From Cyrtodaria siliqua (lineage: Eukaryota > Mollusca > Bivalvia > Adapedonta > Hiatellidae), in contig JAWPHD010007156.1 of assembly GCA_037043455.1 (NCBI GenBank), forward strand, positions 1-64,000: a DNA stretch of 64,000 nt, written 5' to 3'. This document shows positions 54,801 through 64,000 of the stretch, piece by piece. Numbering within the stretch: the first letter of the stretch is position 1; each line of letters opens with the position of its first letter. The translations under genes and the position numbers were made by a program. The notes under the pieces are model-generated. The model was not told the origin of the DNA. It saw only the letters and a program-made list of their open reading frames with translations, and searched no databases.

Positions 54801-56224
54801 AGCACACTTCTATCCTTATTCAAATAATAGTTATTGCCATTTGTAATTGTATGCGTGTATGCAGAGCACACTATTATCCTTATTCAAATAAGAGTTATTG
54901 CCATTTGTAATTGTATGCTTGTATGCAGAGCACACTTCTATCCTTATTCAAATAAGAGTTATTGCCATTTGTAATTGTATGCGTGTATGCAGAGCATACT
55001 TCTATCCTTATTCAAATAAAGAGTTATTGCCATTTGTAATTGTATGCGTGTATGCAGAGCATACTTCTATCCTTATTCAAGTAAGAGTTATTGCCATTTG
55101 TAATTGTATGCGTGTATGCAGAGCATACTTCTATCCTTATTCAAATAAGAGTTATTGTCATTTGTAATTGTATGCTTGTATGCAGAGCACACTTCTGTCC
55201 TTATTTAAATAAGAGTTATTGTCATTTGTAATTGTATGCCTGTATGCAGAGCACACTTCTATCCTTATTCAAATAAGAGTTAGTGCCATTTGTAATTGTA
55301 TGCGTGTATGCAGAGCACACTTCTGTCCTTATTCAAATAAGAGTTATTGCCATTTGTAATTGTATGCCTGTATGCAGAGCATACTTCTATCCTTATTCAA
55401 ATAAGAGTTATTGCCATTTGTAATTGTATGCTTGTAATTCGTATCTGGAGCATAACTTGAAAACTACTGATGGTACTGAAATGAAACTTCATACAATATT
55501 ATGGTAATGAGATGACATGCAGAGTGCAAGAACCATGACTCTGTCTTCGTTCAAAATTTGGGTCTTGGCCCATTCTCCATATTTTCTATGAAGGATTAGC
55601 CTGGCATATTTATTCCTGTTTATGTTCATTGGTTCTTGGTAATTGCTGAAATCAGTAGACATGAACTATTTTCAGCGCCAGTCTAATATAATTTATCTAG
55701 GATATCTGTACAAAATGATATAAGTAACTTCACATCGCGGAAAATATTTTGAGTGATTCTCGGACTGTAACATCTCAAATCCATACATTTCAGGTGAGCG
55801 ACCATTCATCTGCCCTCACTGCGGATTCACGTTCAGGATTAACAATCATTTACAGAAACATATTTCCTGTGTTCATCTAAAAGTGAAGAAATTCAAATGT
55901 GACATATGCTTTAAGAAGTTCGGAATACTCAGCAACCTGAAGGGTCACATGAATAAACACTTGGGCGAAACGGTCAGTTGCCAATACTGCGGGAAAGTGT
56001 TCAGCGACCCGAGCGGTTGTCGACGACACGAATTCATACATACCGGCTACAAGAGGCACCAATGCCACTTGTGCGACTATAAAAGTATTCAGAAAACGCC
56101 GTTCTATGCTCACATGGAGAAGAAACACGACATAAACAGGGCGCAGGTGCTGCAGATACTGCACGAAAAGAAGCTTCAGGCGGATAAATATTTGATTAAA
56201 GATAATGCTAAATGCATCCCTTGA
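49681..56224 (+). CDS. C2H2 zinc-finger / AT-hook protein, three coding exons, 942 residues
   Basis: Coding exons are 49681-51896, 52651-52832 and 55794-56224: 2829 bases, 942 residues plus TGA. Exon 1 has one N-terminal C2H2 finger (C27, C30, H43, H47), a long acidic/basic low-complexity region with three AT-hooks (KRKRGRPK at 336-343 and 534-541, RGRGRPRK at 641-648), and two weaker fingers at its end. Exons 2 and 3 add six fingers. Both junctions are confirmed by linkers that splicing creates (HTGETPF and HTGERPF). The ATG has A at -3 and an in-frame stop lies 49 bases upstream. Such proteins are nuclear and bind DNA through fingers and AT-rich minor grooves; a transcriptional or chromatin role is inference. 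I do not recognise a specific orthologue. Introns hold modular repeats and a 64-bp array. Confidence 0.92.
52130..52615. repeat. Modular repeat M4 in zinc-finger intron 1, about three modules of 145 bp
   Basis: Modules share 'tgatgggactgcaatgaa' + 'gcttcacacaatgag', 'caagaaccatactt', 'cttcattcaaagttattgcc', 'taattttatacttataatt'. It is the long form of the sequence amplified as the 64-bp array at 54421. Confidence 0.8.
52651..52832 (+). CDS. Zinc-finger gene exon 2 (two fingers)
   Basis: 182 bases between acceptor TGCATTGCAG and donor GTACTT. It completes the previous finger (KNHTGETPF) and encodes FKCDQCGQSFHIKRDLNGH.. and LKCKYCDADFHQPSTLKIH... Phase 2 in, phase 1 out, matching exons 1 and 3. 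Confidence 0.92.
52850..52892. repeat. G-rich tract just after exon 2
   Basis: Runs of G including about 18 in a row, beginning under 20 bases after the exon 2 donor. It could form G-quadruplex structure in the transcript, or be an assembly-sensitive homopolymer. Confidence 0.9.
52920..54026. repeat. Intron 2 modular repeats (diverged)
   Basis: At 52955-53350 two modules of about 165 bases share 'cttcgtcaaattgtatatgg', 'acaatgtctcggccaagtt', 'gttataccccttggaatag'. At 53600-53960 a diverged M2-like stretch has 'agctcgactgatccaaga', 'aaactactgacccaatag', 'aaaatccaagatggccac'. No coding sequence. Confidence 0.6.
54027..54282. repeat. Long imperfect inverted repeat in zinc-finger intron 2
   Basis: Arms of about 90 bases (54027-54118 and 54190-54282) share 'aacacaatgtagaaaatatc', 'atttcgatccttagatcttt', 'tttgtggatcaaaatgtaaa' with complements on the right. 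Only about 70 bases separate them, so the RNA would fold into a long hairpin. The 'tttcgatccttagatcttta' word also appears once in the loop. Confidence 0.8.
54421..55436. repeat. 64-bp minisatellite, about 16 units, in zinc-finger intron 2
   Basis: The unit is 'gcagagcatacttctatcct', 'tattcaaataagagttattg', 'ccatttgtaattgtatgcgt', 'gtat'. Starts at 54542, 54606 and 54670 show 64-base spacing. Units are very alike. The flanking sequence on both sides is the M4 repeat, and the unit itself is a piece of M4, so the array is a local amplification. Periodic open frames inside it are artefacts. Confidence 0.95.
55560..55645 (+). mobile_element. R1 SINE fragment
   Basis: 'cccattctccatattttcta', 'gaaggattagcctggcatat', 'ttattcctgttt' matches the middle of R1 in sense orientation. 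Both ends are missing. Confidence 0.6.
55794..56224 (+). CDS. Zinc-finger gene exon 3 (four fingers, C-terminus)
   Basis: 431 bases after acceptor ACATTTCAG. Splicing makes HTGERPFICPHCG. Fingers: FICPHCGFTFRINNHLQKH, FKCDICFKKFGILSNLKGH, VSCQYCGKVFSDPSGCRRH and HQCHLCDYKSIQKTPFYAH, each with C-x2-C and a closing His pair, then a short helical tail ending NAKCIP-TGA. G+C is higher than in exon 1. Confidence 0.92.
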
Positions 56225-56550
56225 AACGAGTATCTCGTATCGGGATGTGGCGAGTAAAGCAAGCTTGACGTAGAACTGCATTTTATTTTTCAAAGTGAAA
56301 ACAATTTTTAAACGTAGGCGCAGTATTTCTCTTGAAATACATTGAATATATATTGTGTAAAAACTAAATGTGTGTAGATACACGTTCAGTTTCTGTTTTA
56401 CTAAAACGTTATAGACTTTTCCATTACAGAAATCAGCTGATTGACGTTTTAACACAATATTTGCTTATGTCTGCTAGCAGTCTTGAAAGACGTTTTGCCA
56501 AGGGAAAATGCATGTGTTCAAAATAGCGTCCTTTTTACCCCCTGTAAATG

Positions 56551-56556
56551 ATTAAA
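56551..56556 (+). promoter_or_regulatory. Possible poly(A) signal (ATTAAA) of the zinc-finger gene
   Basis: First ATTAAA after the TGA at 56222-56224, about 327 bases downstream. No AATAAA occurs earlier. Weak, position only. Confidence 0.3.
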
Positions 56557-56636
56557 ATGATTAATATATAACTTACCTGTCGACGAAACACCACATGACT
56601 GACCTGGATTAATAGTGGAACTATATAACAAAAAGA

Positions 56637-56915
56637 ATTGAATTGAATTGGGGTTGTAAGGCGCACCAACACATGAAAGGTTATATGGCGCCTAACAGGA
56701 ATGAACATGCCAGGCTCATCCTCCATGTACATCGAGATAAAATATGGAGAATGGGCCTAGAACCTTCTCACCTAAGAACTCCAGAGTTGCTGCAAATTCT
56801 ATTGTAGCCACTCCATTTACGCTGGAGCCGCAAAGTTTATTGTTTTTCTGCCACTGACTCTAGCGAGATGGCACCTGAAACAATGCAGGGGTCATGATGA
56901 AGACCTTTAATGAGC
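56637..56915 (-). mobile_element. SINE-like family R1, copy 3
   Basis: Near-complete antisense copy with the landmarks listed for 5580: 'ggcgcaccaacacatgaaag', 'ggcgcctaacaggaatgaac', 'atgatgaagacctttaatga'. Similarity to copy 2 appears to continue to about 56985, where both have C-rich 'ctacccctctac' words. Confidence 0.78.
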
Positions 56916-57339
56916 ATGAACAAAAAAATGATTAACATGAATTTGAATTTGAGGAGGGGGTGGTTCTACCCCTCTACCTACCCCTCCAACGGGATCTGCA
57001 GTGGCCCTATTCTTTGCCCCGGAACCAAACGGGGCCCCCGGAAACACACGGGGTATAGCAAAATGATTATTGATTTCAAAGGAATGTATTAAATGTAAAT
57101 GTATTTTTCTTTTGGAAACTAGTTTTATGCCTGATCAGTTTTTATGAAACTTTTGAGACTAGTTAGTCCCGCAACATTTTTGAAAAAGTTGCATAAAAAC
57201 GTTATATGCTACCCTGGACAACACAAAAAGTCCCAAAAAATGATTTCCGCTTGAAAAAATGTCCCACAAAAAATACGACGGTCAAATGCGTCCGAAATTG
57301 AAAGTCACAACGTTTCGTTAGTAGGACCGTCCATATGAT

Positions 57340-58144
57340 AGTTCATTTTTCCGCCTGTTTGTCGCAAACTAGTGTCGCCTACTTCTCAAAACGCGTTATA
57401 CCTATCTTCATCAAACTTTGTGTGCAAGTTTCTAGCAAGAACTTATATGTTGGAAGTAGGAGCAAATAAATTGGATATAAAATACAGGAGTTATTGCCCT
57501 TTATTGTTTCAGTTGTCTTAATATTGTAAATTGTGTGTCGCCTACTCCTCTGTAAAAGTTAACTTGACCGTACTTGACAAAACTAGGTGTGCAAGATCAC
57601 TACCATGTAATCATATAGCCATGTTGATTAAATTTCAAAGGTAAACTGCTCATGATGACAGGATGACCCCTATTAATTTTGGATCAGTATGTCAAACGTC
57701 AAGGTCGTCATAACCTAATTGCGAGAAACCTTACCGAAAAGTTACCTCTTCAGCCTCTGTAGCCACGTTCATCAAATGTCCCAGTTATACTGGCTACCAT
57801 GAAGGGATGACCTCTTTTCGTCTTAGGATCAAAGGTAAAGGTCGACATAACCTGATCATGACACTTTATCCGCATGATAACACAATAACTGAGTCAACTC
57901 GATCTTTAACCTATGTAGTTACACTGTCATCAAACTTCACTGGTAGATTGTCCACAGCATCCTTCATACTGGTAACGGCCACGGTCGCCATGACAGTGGA
58001 TGCTCCTTGTTTATTTGGAGCAAAATTAAATACAAAACTTTACGAAAACATTCCTTGCAACAAACAGAACATTGTCAGACATTGTCAGACTTACTTACGC
58101 TATTGTCGCTTCCTCTATTGTTATAAAAAAAGCGATATTCCGTG
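57340..58144. repeat. Modular repeat M5 interrupted by a satellite-carrying element
   Basis: Contains 'gtcgcctacttctcaaaac', 'atcttcatcaaactttgtg', 'caggagttattgcccttta', then shorter echoes (gtgtcgcctactcctctg, gacaaaactaggtgtgcaag, tcatcaaacttcactggtag). Short open frames (57807-58250) have no domain. Confidence 0.55.
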
Positions 58145-58150
58145 TTCGCC

Positions 58151-59433
58151 TATGGCAAGCCAATTGTCCAATAATCACGGTCGAAAAACTAGGATTAACG
58201 ATAGATACACTAAGTTTTTCGAACGTAAAACCAGGTTTATCGAATACTAACTTATATTTTCGAGCGAAAACATAGGATAACGGGCGTAAACCATAGTTTA
58301 CGCTCAAACCATAGTTTACGCTCGTGAACCCATGTTTACGTTCGATAAACTAGGTTTCTCGATTGAACTAAGAATTTCGGTCGTTATTTTAAGTTCACGA
58401 GCGTGAACCTATATTTACGGGCGTGAACCTGGGTTCACGAGCGTGAACCATAGTTTACGAACGTGAACCTATGTTTACGACCGTGAACTTGGGTTTACGA
58501 CCGTGAACATGGGTTTACGACCGTGAACATAGGTTCACGCTCGTGAACATAGGATAACGACCGAAAATCATAGATTTGTTCGAGAAACCTAGTTTATCGA
58601 ACGTAAACCTAGGTTCACGTTCGTAAACCATGGTTCACGCTCGTAAACCCAAGTTCACGATCGTAAACATAGGTTCACGTTCGTAAACTATGGTTCACGG
58701 TCGTAAACCTAGGTTCACGTCCGTAAACTATGGTTCACGATTGTAAACCTAGGTTCACGATCGTAAACTATGGTTCACGGTCGTGATTGTCTATGCTCGT
58801 AAATCACAGATACCGGTCCGAAAGCATAGTTACAAGTCGATAAACCCGGTTTTACGAACGTGAACCTATGTTTACGAGCGCAAACCATAGTTTACGAGCG
58901 TAAACTATAGTTCAAGGTTGTAAACATAGGTTTACGTCCATAAACTATGGTTCACGCTCGTAAACTTAGGTTCACGTTCGTAAACTATGGTTCAAGGGCG
59001 TAAACTATGGTTCATGGTCGTAAACATAGGTTCACGGTCGTGAACCCATGTTCACGCCCGAAATTCATAGTTGTTTTGATAATCCTAGTATATCGACCGT
59101 AAACCATGGTTTACGTTCGATAAACTAGGTTTCTCGATTGAACTATGAATTTCGGTCGTTATCCTATGTTTACGAGCGTGAACCGGGGTTCACGAGCGTG
59201 AACCATAGTTTATGAATGTAAACCTATGTTTACGACCGTGAACTTGGGTTTACGAGCGTAAACCTATGTTTACGAGCGTGAAATATGGTTTACGGACGTT
59301 ATCCTATGTTTTCGCTCGAAAGTATAGGTTAACATGATTTTACGTTCGAAAAACCTAGTTTATCGATCGTTAATCCTAGTTTTTCGACCGTAAACCTGGG
59401 TTCACGTCATTATTGGACAAATGGCTTGCCATA
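58151..59433. mobile_element. TIR-bounded element with a 20-bp palindromic satellite interior, 1283 bp
   Basis: Ends are inverted repeats: TATGGCAAGCCAATTGTCC and TATGGCAAGCCATTTGTCC (right end complemented), continuing AATAATCACG / AATAATGACG. Both flanks carry TTCGCC (58145-58150, 59434-59439), a probable 6-base target duplication. The interior is about 60 units of a 20-base repeat such as ACGACCGTGAACATGGGTTT, in which GTTTACG or GTTCACG pairs with CGTAAAC or CGTGAAC across two variable bases. Nearly every unit is a small palindrome and CpG-rich. No transposase. Superfamily unknown. Confidence 0.88.
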
Positions 59434-60789
59434 TTCGCCAGGGTAAAGACTCTTGAGTTTGGAACCATCTCGCCTCTCACCGCTGCAGGTTCGAATCGCA
59501 GTTGGGAGCTCGAATTGTAAGTGAGAACGTGTCGATTCTTAAGGATGGCGGGAGGTGACCCTGGAGTTAAAGTTGGCCTCGTCCGAGTGGTGGCATATTT
59601 TACCTATACCTAGACAAACTAGAAAAATAATCTTTTCTGAAACCACTAGATATAATGTTCGCATCAAATGGTAAATCTGACCGCTATTGCGGTAACAACT
59701 GTACTCCGGCCCTGTTGTATGAAAATCGTTAAATTGAACTCTGGCTGATTTATCCTAAATACTGAAATGTATTTGCCTTTTAGTTATCACCGTATTTGTT
59801 CACAAACACAGTCTTAGTTTTATTCTATTTTCATTTGTTTCGCATATTTTATGCGAGAAATAAAGTACGAGGCAAAGTATGTGTGAACACTTGTAATAGT
59901 GAAATTAATTGTCATTCTATTTGTAATCCATGTTTGCAAGGCTGCGCCTGTACTTCCTCTCTATATAGACTAAGGGAAAACAGAAACGCGACTCGGGAAT
60001 TTATGCTATGTAATCTATTTACTTATATACTATAGCAGAGAAATGCCAAGATGTTTTTGTAAAAAAAAAAAGTTCAGCCAATTATAGAAAGGACACAAAA
60101 CTGTGATGTTGTAGACCTTTAAATCCCACTTTGTATCCGACTACGATCACCGGGAAAAAATCTGCATTATTTCGCCTTATCTCCCTCGAAAAGGCGTAGT
60201 TTAGAACACTGTACGATCTGTACGTGTTGATAGATTATTGATCATAATCACCGAGCGCGAGATCTTTTACTAGATGACAAGTTTTCATATTTTTACGGGA
60301 AAATTAGACAGGATATGAATACACAGACTGGATTAAAGTGTATTTTAAATATGCATTATTTCAACATCTTTTAAGACGTAAACATTACCAAGAACCCGTC
60401 TCTGAAATGTCGTAGACTTGTTCTAAATATGTTCTAATCGAGTCTTGCGCCATATAGTAGCTGAACATATTCTACAAACATGCACCAAATACGGTACAGG
60501 TCGGCATTATTTTAAACTTTGGGTATGGATTAATATAAATCTTGTGTGTATTTCTTTATATATATTTTTACTTTTTACTTTGTTTTGCTATGTCTCGCCA
60601 CCCACTATCAGTCACTTTTCCGACGGCGGCGGCCACACTTTAAATCAACTATATATCTCAACAACCGCAGCTCGAATTTGTCTGAAACTTTCTCAGATGC
60701 TTTATTGGGTCAAGGGACATCACGTAATGCCAAAATTAGCAAGGTCAGTGTCATATTAGTTAACTGTATGTGATCTCATTTTCTTTGAT
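59434..60789. other. Non-coding, nothing recognised
   Basis: Mixed sequence with short featureless frames (59796-60035, 60445-60759). No array or TIR identified. Confidence 0.45.
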
Positions 60790-61693
60790 ACTTGGTCAAA
60801 TGTTTTGTTGGCATTGGTTGACATCATTGAGCGAAAAAATTACCAAGGTCAAGGTCATATTTCCCAATTATTTTCCCAAAACGACACCCTGGTTAAACCA
60901 CTTAACTTCAGTAACTTAACTTCTTTAAGCACACATTTAATTAAATAGTTCATATGCCGTTGATCCCTTATTGTTTCAGGTGCCATCTCGCTCACATCAA
61001 AAGAGCAGTGGCAGAAAAACGATACACGTGGCTCCAGCGTAAATGGAGTTTCTACGATAGAATTTGCAGCAACTCGTCAGTTCAGGGTGAGAAGGTTCTA
61101 GGCCCATTTTCCATATTTTATCTTAATGTACATGGAGGATGAGCCTGGCATGTTCATGCCTGTTAGGCGCCATATAACCGTTCATGTGTTGGTGCGCCTT
61201 AAAACCCAATTCAATTCAAAGTCTTTGATACTTGGTCATATGTATTGTTGGCACTGACATCGCTGAACGACAAAAATACCAAGGTCAAGGTCATGTTTTG
61301 CGTTATTTACCCTAATCATCAGTTTGGTTAGGTAAGTTAACTTTTTCTGATAACTTTCATTTCTTTGTTTGATACTTGGTCATATGTATTGTTGGCATTG
61401 GTGGACATCACTGAACGACAAAAAATACCAAGGTCAAGGTCATATTTCGCATTATTTCCCCAAACTTAACCTTGGTTAGGTAACTTAACCTCAGTTAACT
61501 TTATGTGATTGTCTCACTTTATGTCTTGATACTTGGTCATATGTATTGTTGGACATCGCTGAACGACAAAAATACCAAGGTCAAGGTCATATTTCCCAAT
61601 TATTTTCCCAAAACGACACCCTGGTTAAACCACTTAACTTCAGTAACTTAACTTCTTTAAGCACACATTTAATTAAATAGTTCATATGCCGTT
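60790..61693. repeat. Modular repeat M6 with a 121-bp identical duplication
   Basis: Four diverged modules share 'gatacttggtcatatgtatt', 'gttggcattggtgga', 'ctgaacgacaaaaatacc', 'aaggtcaaggtcatatttc', 'cttggttaggtaacttaac'. Bases 60841-60961 recur without visible change at 61573-61693. An R1 SINE (60972-61219) lies between them. Confidence 0.8.
60972..61219 (+). mobile_element. SINE-like family R1, copy 4
   Basis: Sense copy from 'gtttcaggtgccatctcgct' to the tail 'gcgccttaaaacccaattc' plus 'aattcaa'. It lacks the first 30-40 bases present in copies 2 and 3, so it is slightly 5'-truncated, as expected for reverse-transcribed insertions. Confidence 0.78.
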
Positions 61694-61865
61694 TGCCGCG
61701 GTGGGCAAGACACCCTCCGACCAAGGTCTTGTTTTTTAATACGCATCGAAAGGAATCTTTTGTGTTTATGGCAGATACGCAGCTTATCTAGTGCTCTGAA
61801 TTTTTCTGTTTTCGGTATTTTAGTCTCGCACGTGTTGTCATTTTGATAAAAAACGTTTTTGTTTT

Positions 61866-62490
61866 TAACTCGACTGATCAGAGATCAGCAGAGCTTATGC
61901 CGTGGTGCGGCGTCCGTCCGTCCGTCTGTCCGTAAACTTTTTTTTATAGCGACTACTCCTCTGAAACTACTGAATGGATTTTCATGAAACTTTACAGAAA
62001 TGTTGCCCATGAAGTAGTCTAGTTGATCCTAGCAAAAATCCATTTTGATGTGAAATCCAAGATGGCTGCCAAATCTAAAAATAGGTTTTTAAAAAACAAG
62101 TTTGTAGCGACTACTTCTTGAAAACTCTAAGTGATATTGATATGGGACTTTTTCTAAAATGATCAGGATGACATGATGTTGGTCCTTGTCGAAAATCGTT
62201 TTGATTCGACGTTAAACATGGCTGCCAGCGGCCATCTTTGTTTACATAGAGTTATATAATGAAAACTTGTAGCGACTACTCCTCTGAAACTATTTGACGG
62301 ATTTTTATGAAACTTCACAGGAATGTTGCTCTTGGTGTCTTATTGATCCTAGCAAAATTTCAGGTCGGCCGGAAATTCAAGATGGCCGCCCTGGCTAAAA
62401 ATAATTTTTCGAAAAACAAGTCTGTAGCGACTACTTCCTGAAATCAAAATCAATCAGTAGAGCTTCAAGGTCATTGACCTCTTGTTTGTT
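61866..62490 (-). mobile_element. Modular dispersed repeat M2, short copy with two modules
   Basis: Inverted copy of the 18948-20703 family: starts (plus strand) 'aactcgactgatcagagatc' + 'agcagagctt' and ends 'cagtagagcttcaaggtcat' + 'tgacctcttg'. Modules contain 'agcgactactcctctgaaac', 'ttcatgaaactttacag', 'aatccaagatggctgcc'. It has two modules where the other copy has five. Confidence 0.8.
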
Positions 62491-62824
62491 TTGGTTTTTG
62501 ATGATTAAAGTTTTCAAAATGTATTTAAGGTCATGTTTTGCTGTATTATATTGTCTCATTCATGAGGTATACCCAAGAAAAGTTAGCAGGATCGTTTTTA
62601 GCATTTAATGTTGATTAAAAATAATGATTTAATATTAAGTTGTTCAGTTTACACGCTTTCAAACAAAAACTAAACCTAATTCTACAATAAACAAGAATAA
62701 ATACTGGAAATACATTACTGCTTAGCGTAACTCAATAGCAGTATGTTACTGTAAAAAGATGCCGAAAATGCAGTATAAACACACACTTTAATGAACTGTA
62801 TATATAATATTTATATTAATCATA

Positions 62825-62868
62825 TTAGTCGATCATCGGTCATGAATATCAAACCGATGATCGACTAA
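62825..62868. repeat. Perfect 16-bp hairpin
   Basis: TTAGTCGATCATCGGT at 62825-62840 pairs perfectly with 62853-62868 across a 12-base loop. It lies in AT-rich DNA with no nearby gene. Confidence 0.9.
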
Positions 62869-63175
62869 GAATTTCTGACCGATTCCCACCACTACACAGT
62901 AACACACTCACTGTTTGAGTATACTCTGCCTTTAATGGAATATATAAACTAACATCAAACGATCCGAAAATTGAAAGGCCATATATTAATTAAATGATTA
63001 TACTAAATTAATAAAGCAAAATGGTACAGACCCGCCGCAAAATAGTACAGACCTGCGCAAGACGGCGGAAACAAAACCTTTGCACGTGTATGTTTTCATA
63101 TTTGTTCATGAAAGACCTGCTGTATTCAGAAGTAAATTTCTTTTACTTTAATTTGTAATTTTTAAGTATTAAATA

Positions 63176-63304
63176 GTAGGCCTACTTTATCGACGTTTTT
63201 GTTCTCAGTAGGCCTACATTATGGACGTTTTTGTTCTCAGTAGGCCTACTTTATCTATGTTTTTGTTCTCAGTAGGCCTACTTTATCCACGTTGTTGTTC
63301 TCAA
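63176..63304. repeat. 32-bp minisatellite, four units
   Basis: The unit is 'gtaggcctactttatcgacg' + 'tttttgttctca' with few differences. Each starts with the palindrome GTAGGCCTAC. Confidence 0.92.
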
Positions 63305-63326
63305 AAAGCAGCCCTTCTACAACATG

Positions 63327-63446
63327 CCGCCGCGGTGGTGTAATGATAGAGCGTTTGCTTCGCATGCGCTGTGGGTTCGAACCCAGGTAGGGTCACACCA
63401 AATACTTAATATAACCCAGGTAGGGTCACACCAAATACCTAATATA
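63327..63446 (+). mobile_element. tRNA-Ala-like SINE head with a 33-bp tandem duplication
   Basis: A-box-like TGGTGTAATGATAGAGC (from 63336) and B box GGTTCGAACC (63374-63383) surround an anticodon-arm-like GTTTGCTTCGCATGCG with CGC in the loop, as in tRNA-Ala(CGC). The acceptor ends do not pair and no tRNA 3' end is present, so it is not a tRNA gene. The next 33 bases (acccaggtagggtcacacca, aatacttaatata) occur twice, at 63381-63413 and 63414-63446. Likely the 5' part of another SINE family. Confidence 0.6.
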
Positions 63447-64000
63447 AATGCTACTAGTAGCTCTGCCTGTGGTCTGGTGTGGTATCATATCACATGTCAT
63501 GTGACTACGGCGTAGTATTTTAGTGTGGCAGCAGCACCATAACGTTAAAATTGTACACATTAGTATAGCTCAGGCTTGAATAGTGCCCCGAAGCTTTTGG
63601 TGTGATGACGTCATCCAAGATGGCCGCCAGTGACGTCATGATACGAATCTTGTTAGCGCTAGATCTCAAACATTTATTGTCGGATTTCAATGAAACTTTC
63701 ACAGATTGTGAAGTTTGTTCACACTGCTACGAGTAGACACTGTCGTGATATGAATGAAATATTGCTATTTGAACTGCATACATAATAAATCTCTCTCAGT
63801 TACCTACTAAGATGATATTTGTGTAACACAACACCGTTGTCAAGTAGGCAGATGCGACACCCAACAATTAAATGTTAAGACTTCCTTTATGGCAATTGTC
63901 AATAGGAAACTAAATTGCTTAACTTTCCGTAAACGTAAGTATGATACAAACGCAACATATGTTCCCCCACTTACATCAAACGCACCGTAAACCCAATGCC
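63447..64000. other. Non-coding to right edge
   Basis: Contains one modular-repeat phrase near 63690 (ggatttcaatgaaactttca). No gene recognised. Confidence 0.45.

Noticed and set aside
55877..56455. 192-residue minus-strand open frame
   Set aside because: Antisense shadow of zinc-finger exon 3, whose plus-strand frame has conserved fingers and verified splice junctions.

Overview
This window is AT-rich, intron-containing animal DNA. It has GT-AG introns, tRNA-derived SINEs, LINE remnants, many short inverted-repeat transposons and several satellite arrays. The mix (a tRNA-headed SINE with a conserved central block, LINE fragments with a 2A-like peptide, modular repeats carrying 'gttatggccctt' and 'gaaacttca' phrases) fits a mollusc, most likely a bivalve. 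That assignment is inference, not proof.

Two protein-coding genes are well supported. (1) On the minus strand, five exons between 27858 and 8483 encode a complete 302-residue DEDD/DEDD2-family protein: a death effector domain, a basic KRRR stretch and the conserved DEDD C-terminal region. All four introns are GT-AG and phases agree at every junction. (2) On the plus strand, three exons between 49681 and 56224 encode a 942-residue protein with about nine C2H2 zinc fingers and three AT-hooks; both introns fall in or next to zinc-finger linkers. A possible single internal exon of an unidentified minus-strand gene lies at 47872-48077.

Layout. 1-3974: 41-bp satellite running off the left edge. 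3975-8482: repeats and unique DNA downstream of DEDD. 8483-27858: DEDD, whose introns hold a 21-bp minisatellite (about 9.9-13.3 kb), a SINE, a hAT-like element with TCACG motifs, a TTAA-flanked element, TA-flanked elements and a long modular repeat. 28.6-30.8 kb: inverted-repeat-bounded modular array. 31.2-33.9 kb: an 878-bp unit in three tandem copies. 34.8-41.6 kb: a broken LINE containing a 2A-like motif, split by a 4.2-kb Foldback-like element made of 45-bp repeats, then by a SINE, then by a 295-bp repeat. 41.8-45 kb: further LINE fragments. 48.5-49.7 kb: SINEs and a small minisatellite in front of the zinc-finger gene. 54.4-55.4 kb: 64-bp array inside that gene's second intron. 56.6-64 kb: SINEs, a TIR-bounded 20-bp palindromic satellite, modular repeats, hairpins and a tRNA-Ala-like SINE head.

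The most notable theme is that several satellite arrays here are the interiors of elements with terminal inverted repeats, two of them with recognisable target-site duplications. In one case a short relative (25759-26243) shows that the satellite monomer is the transposon's own right end.
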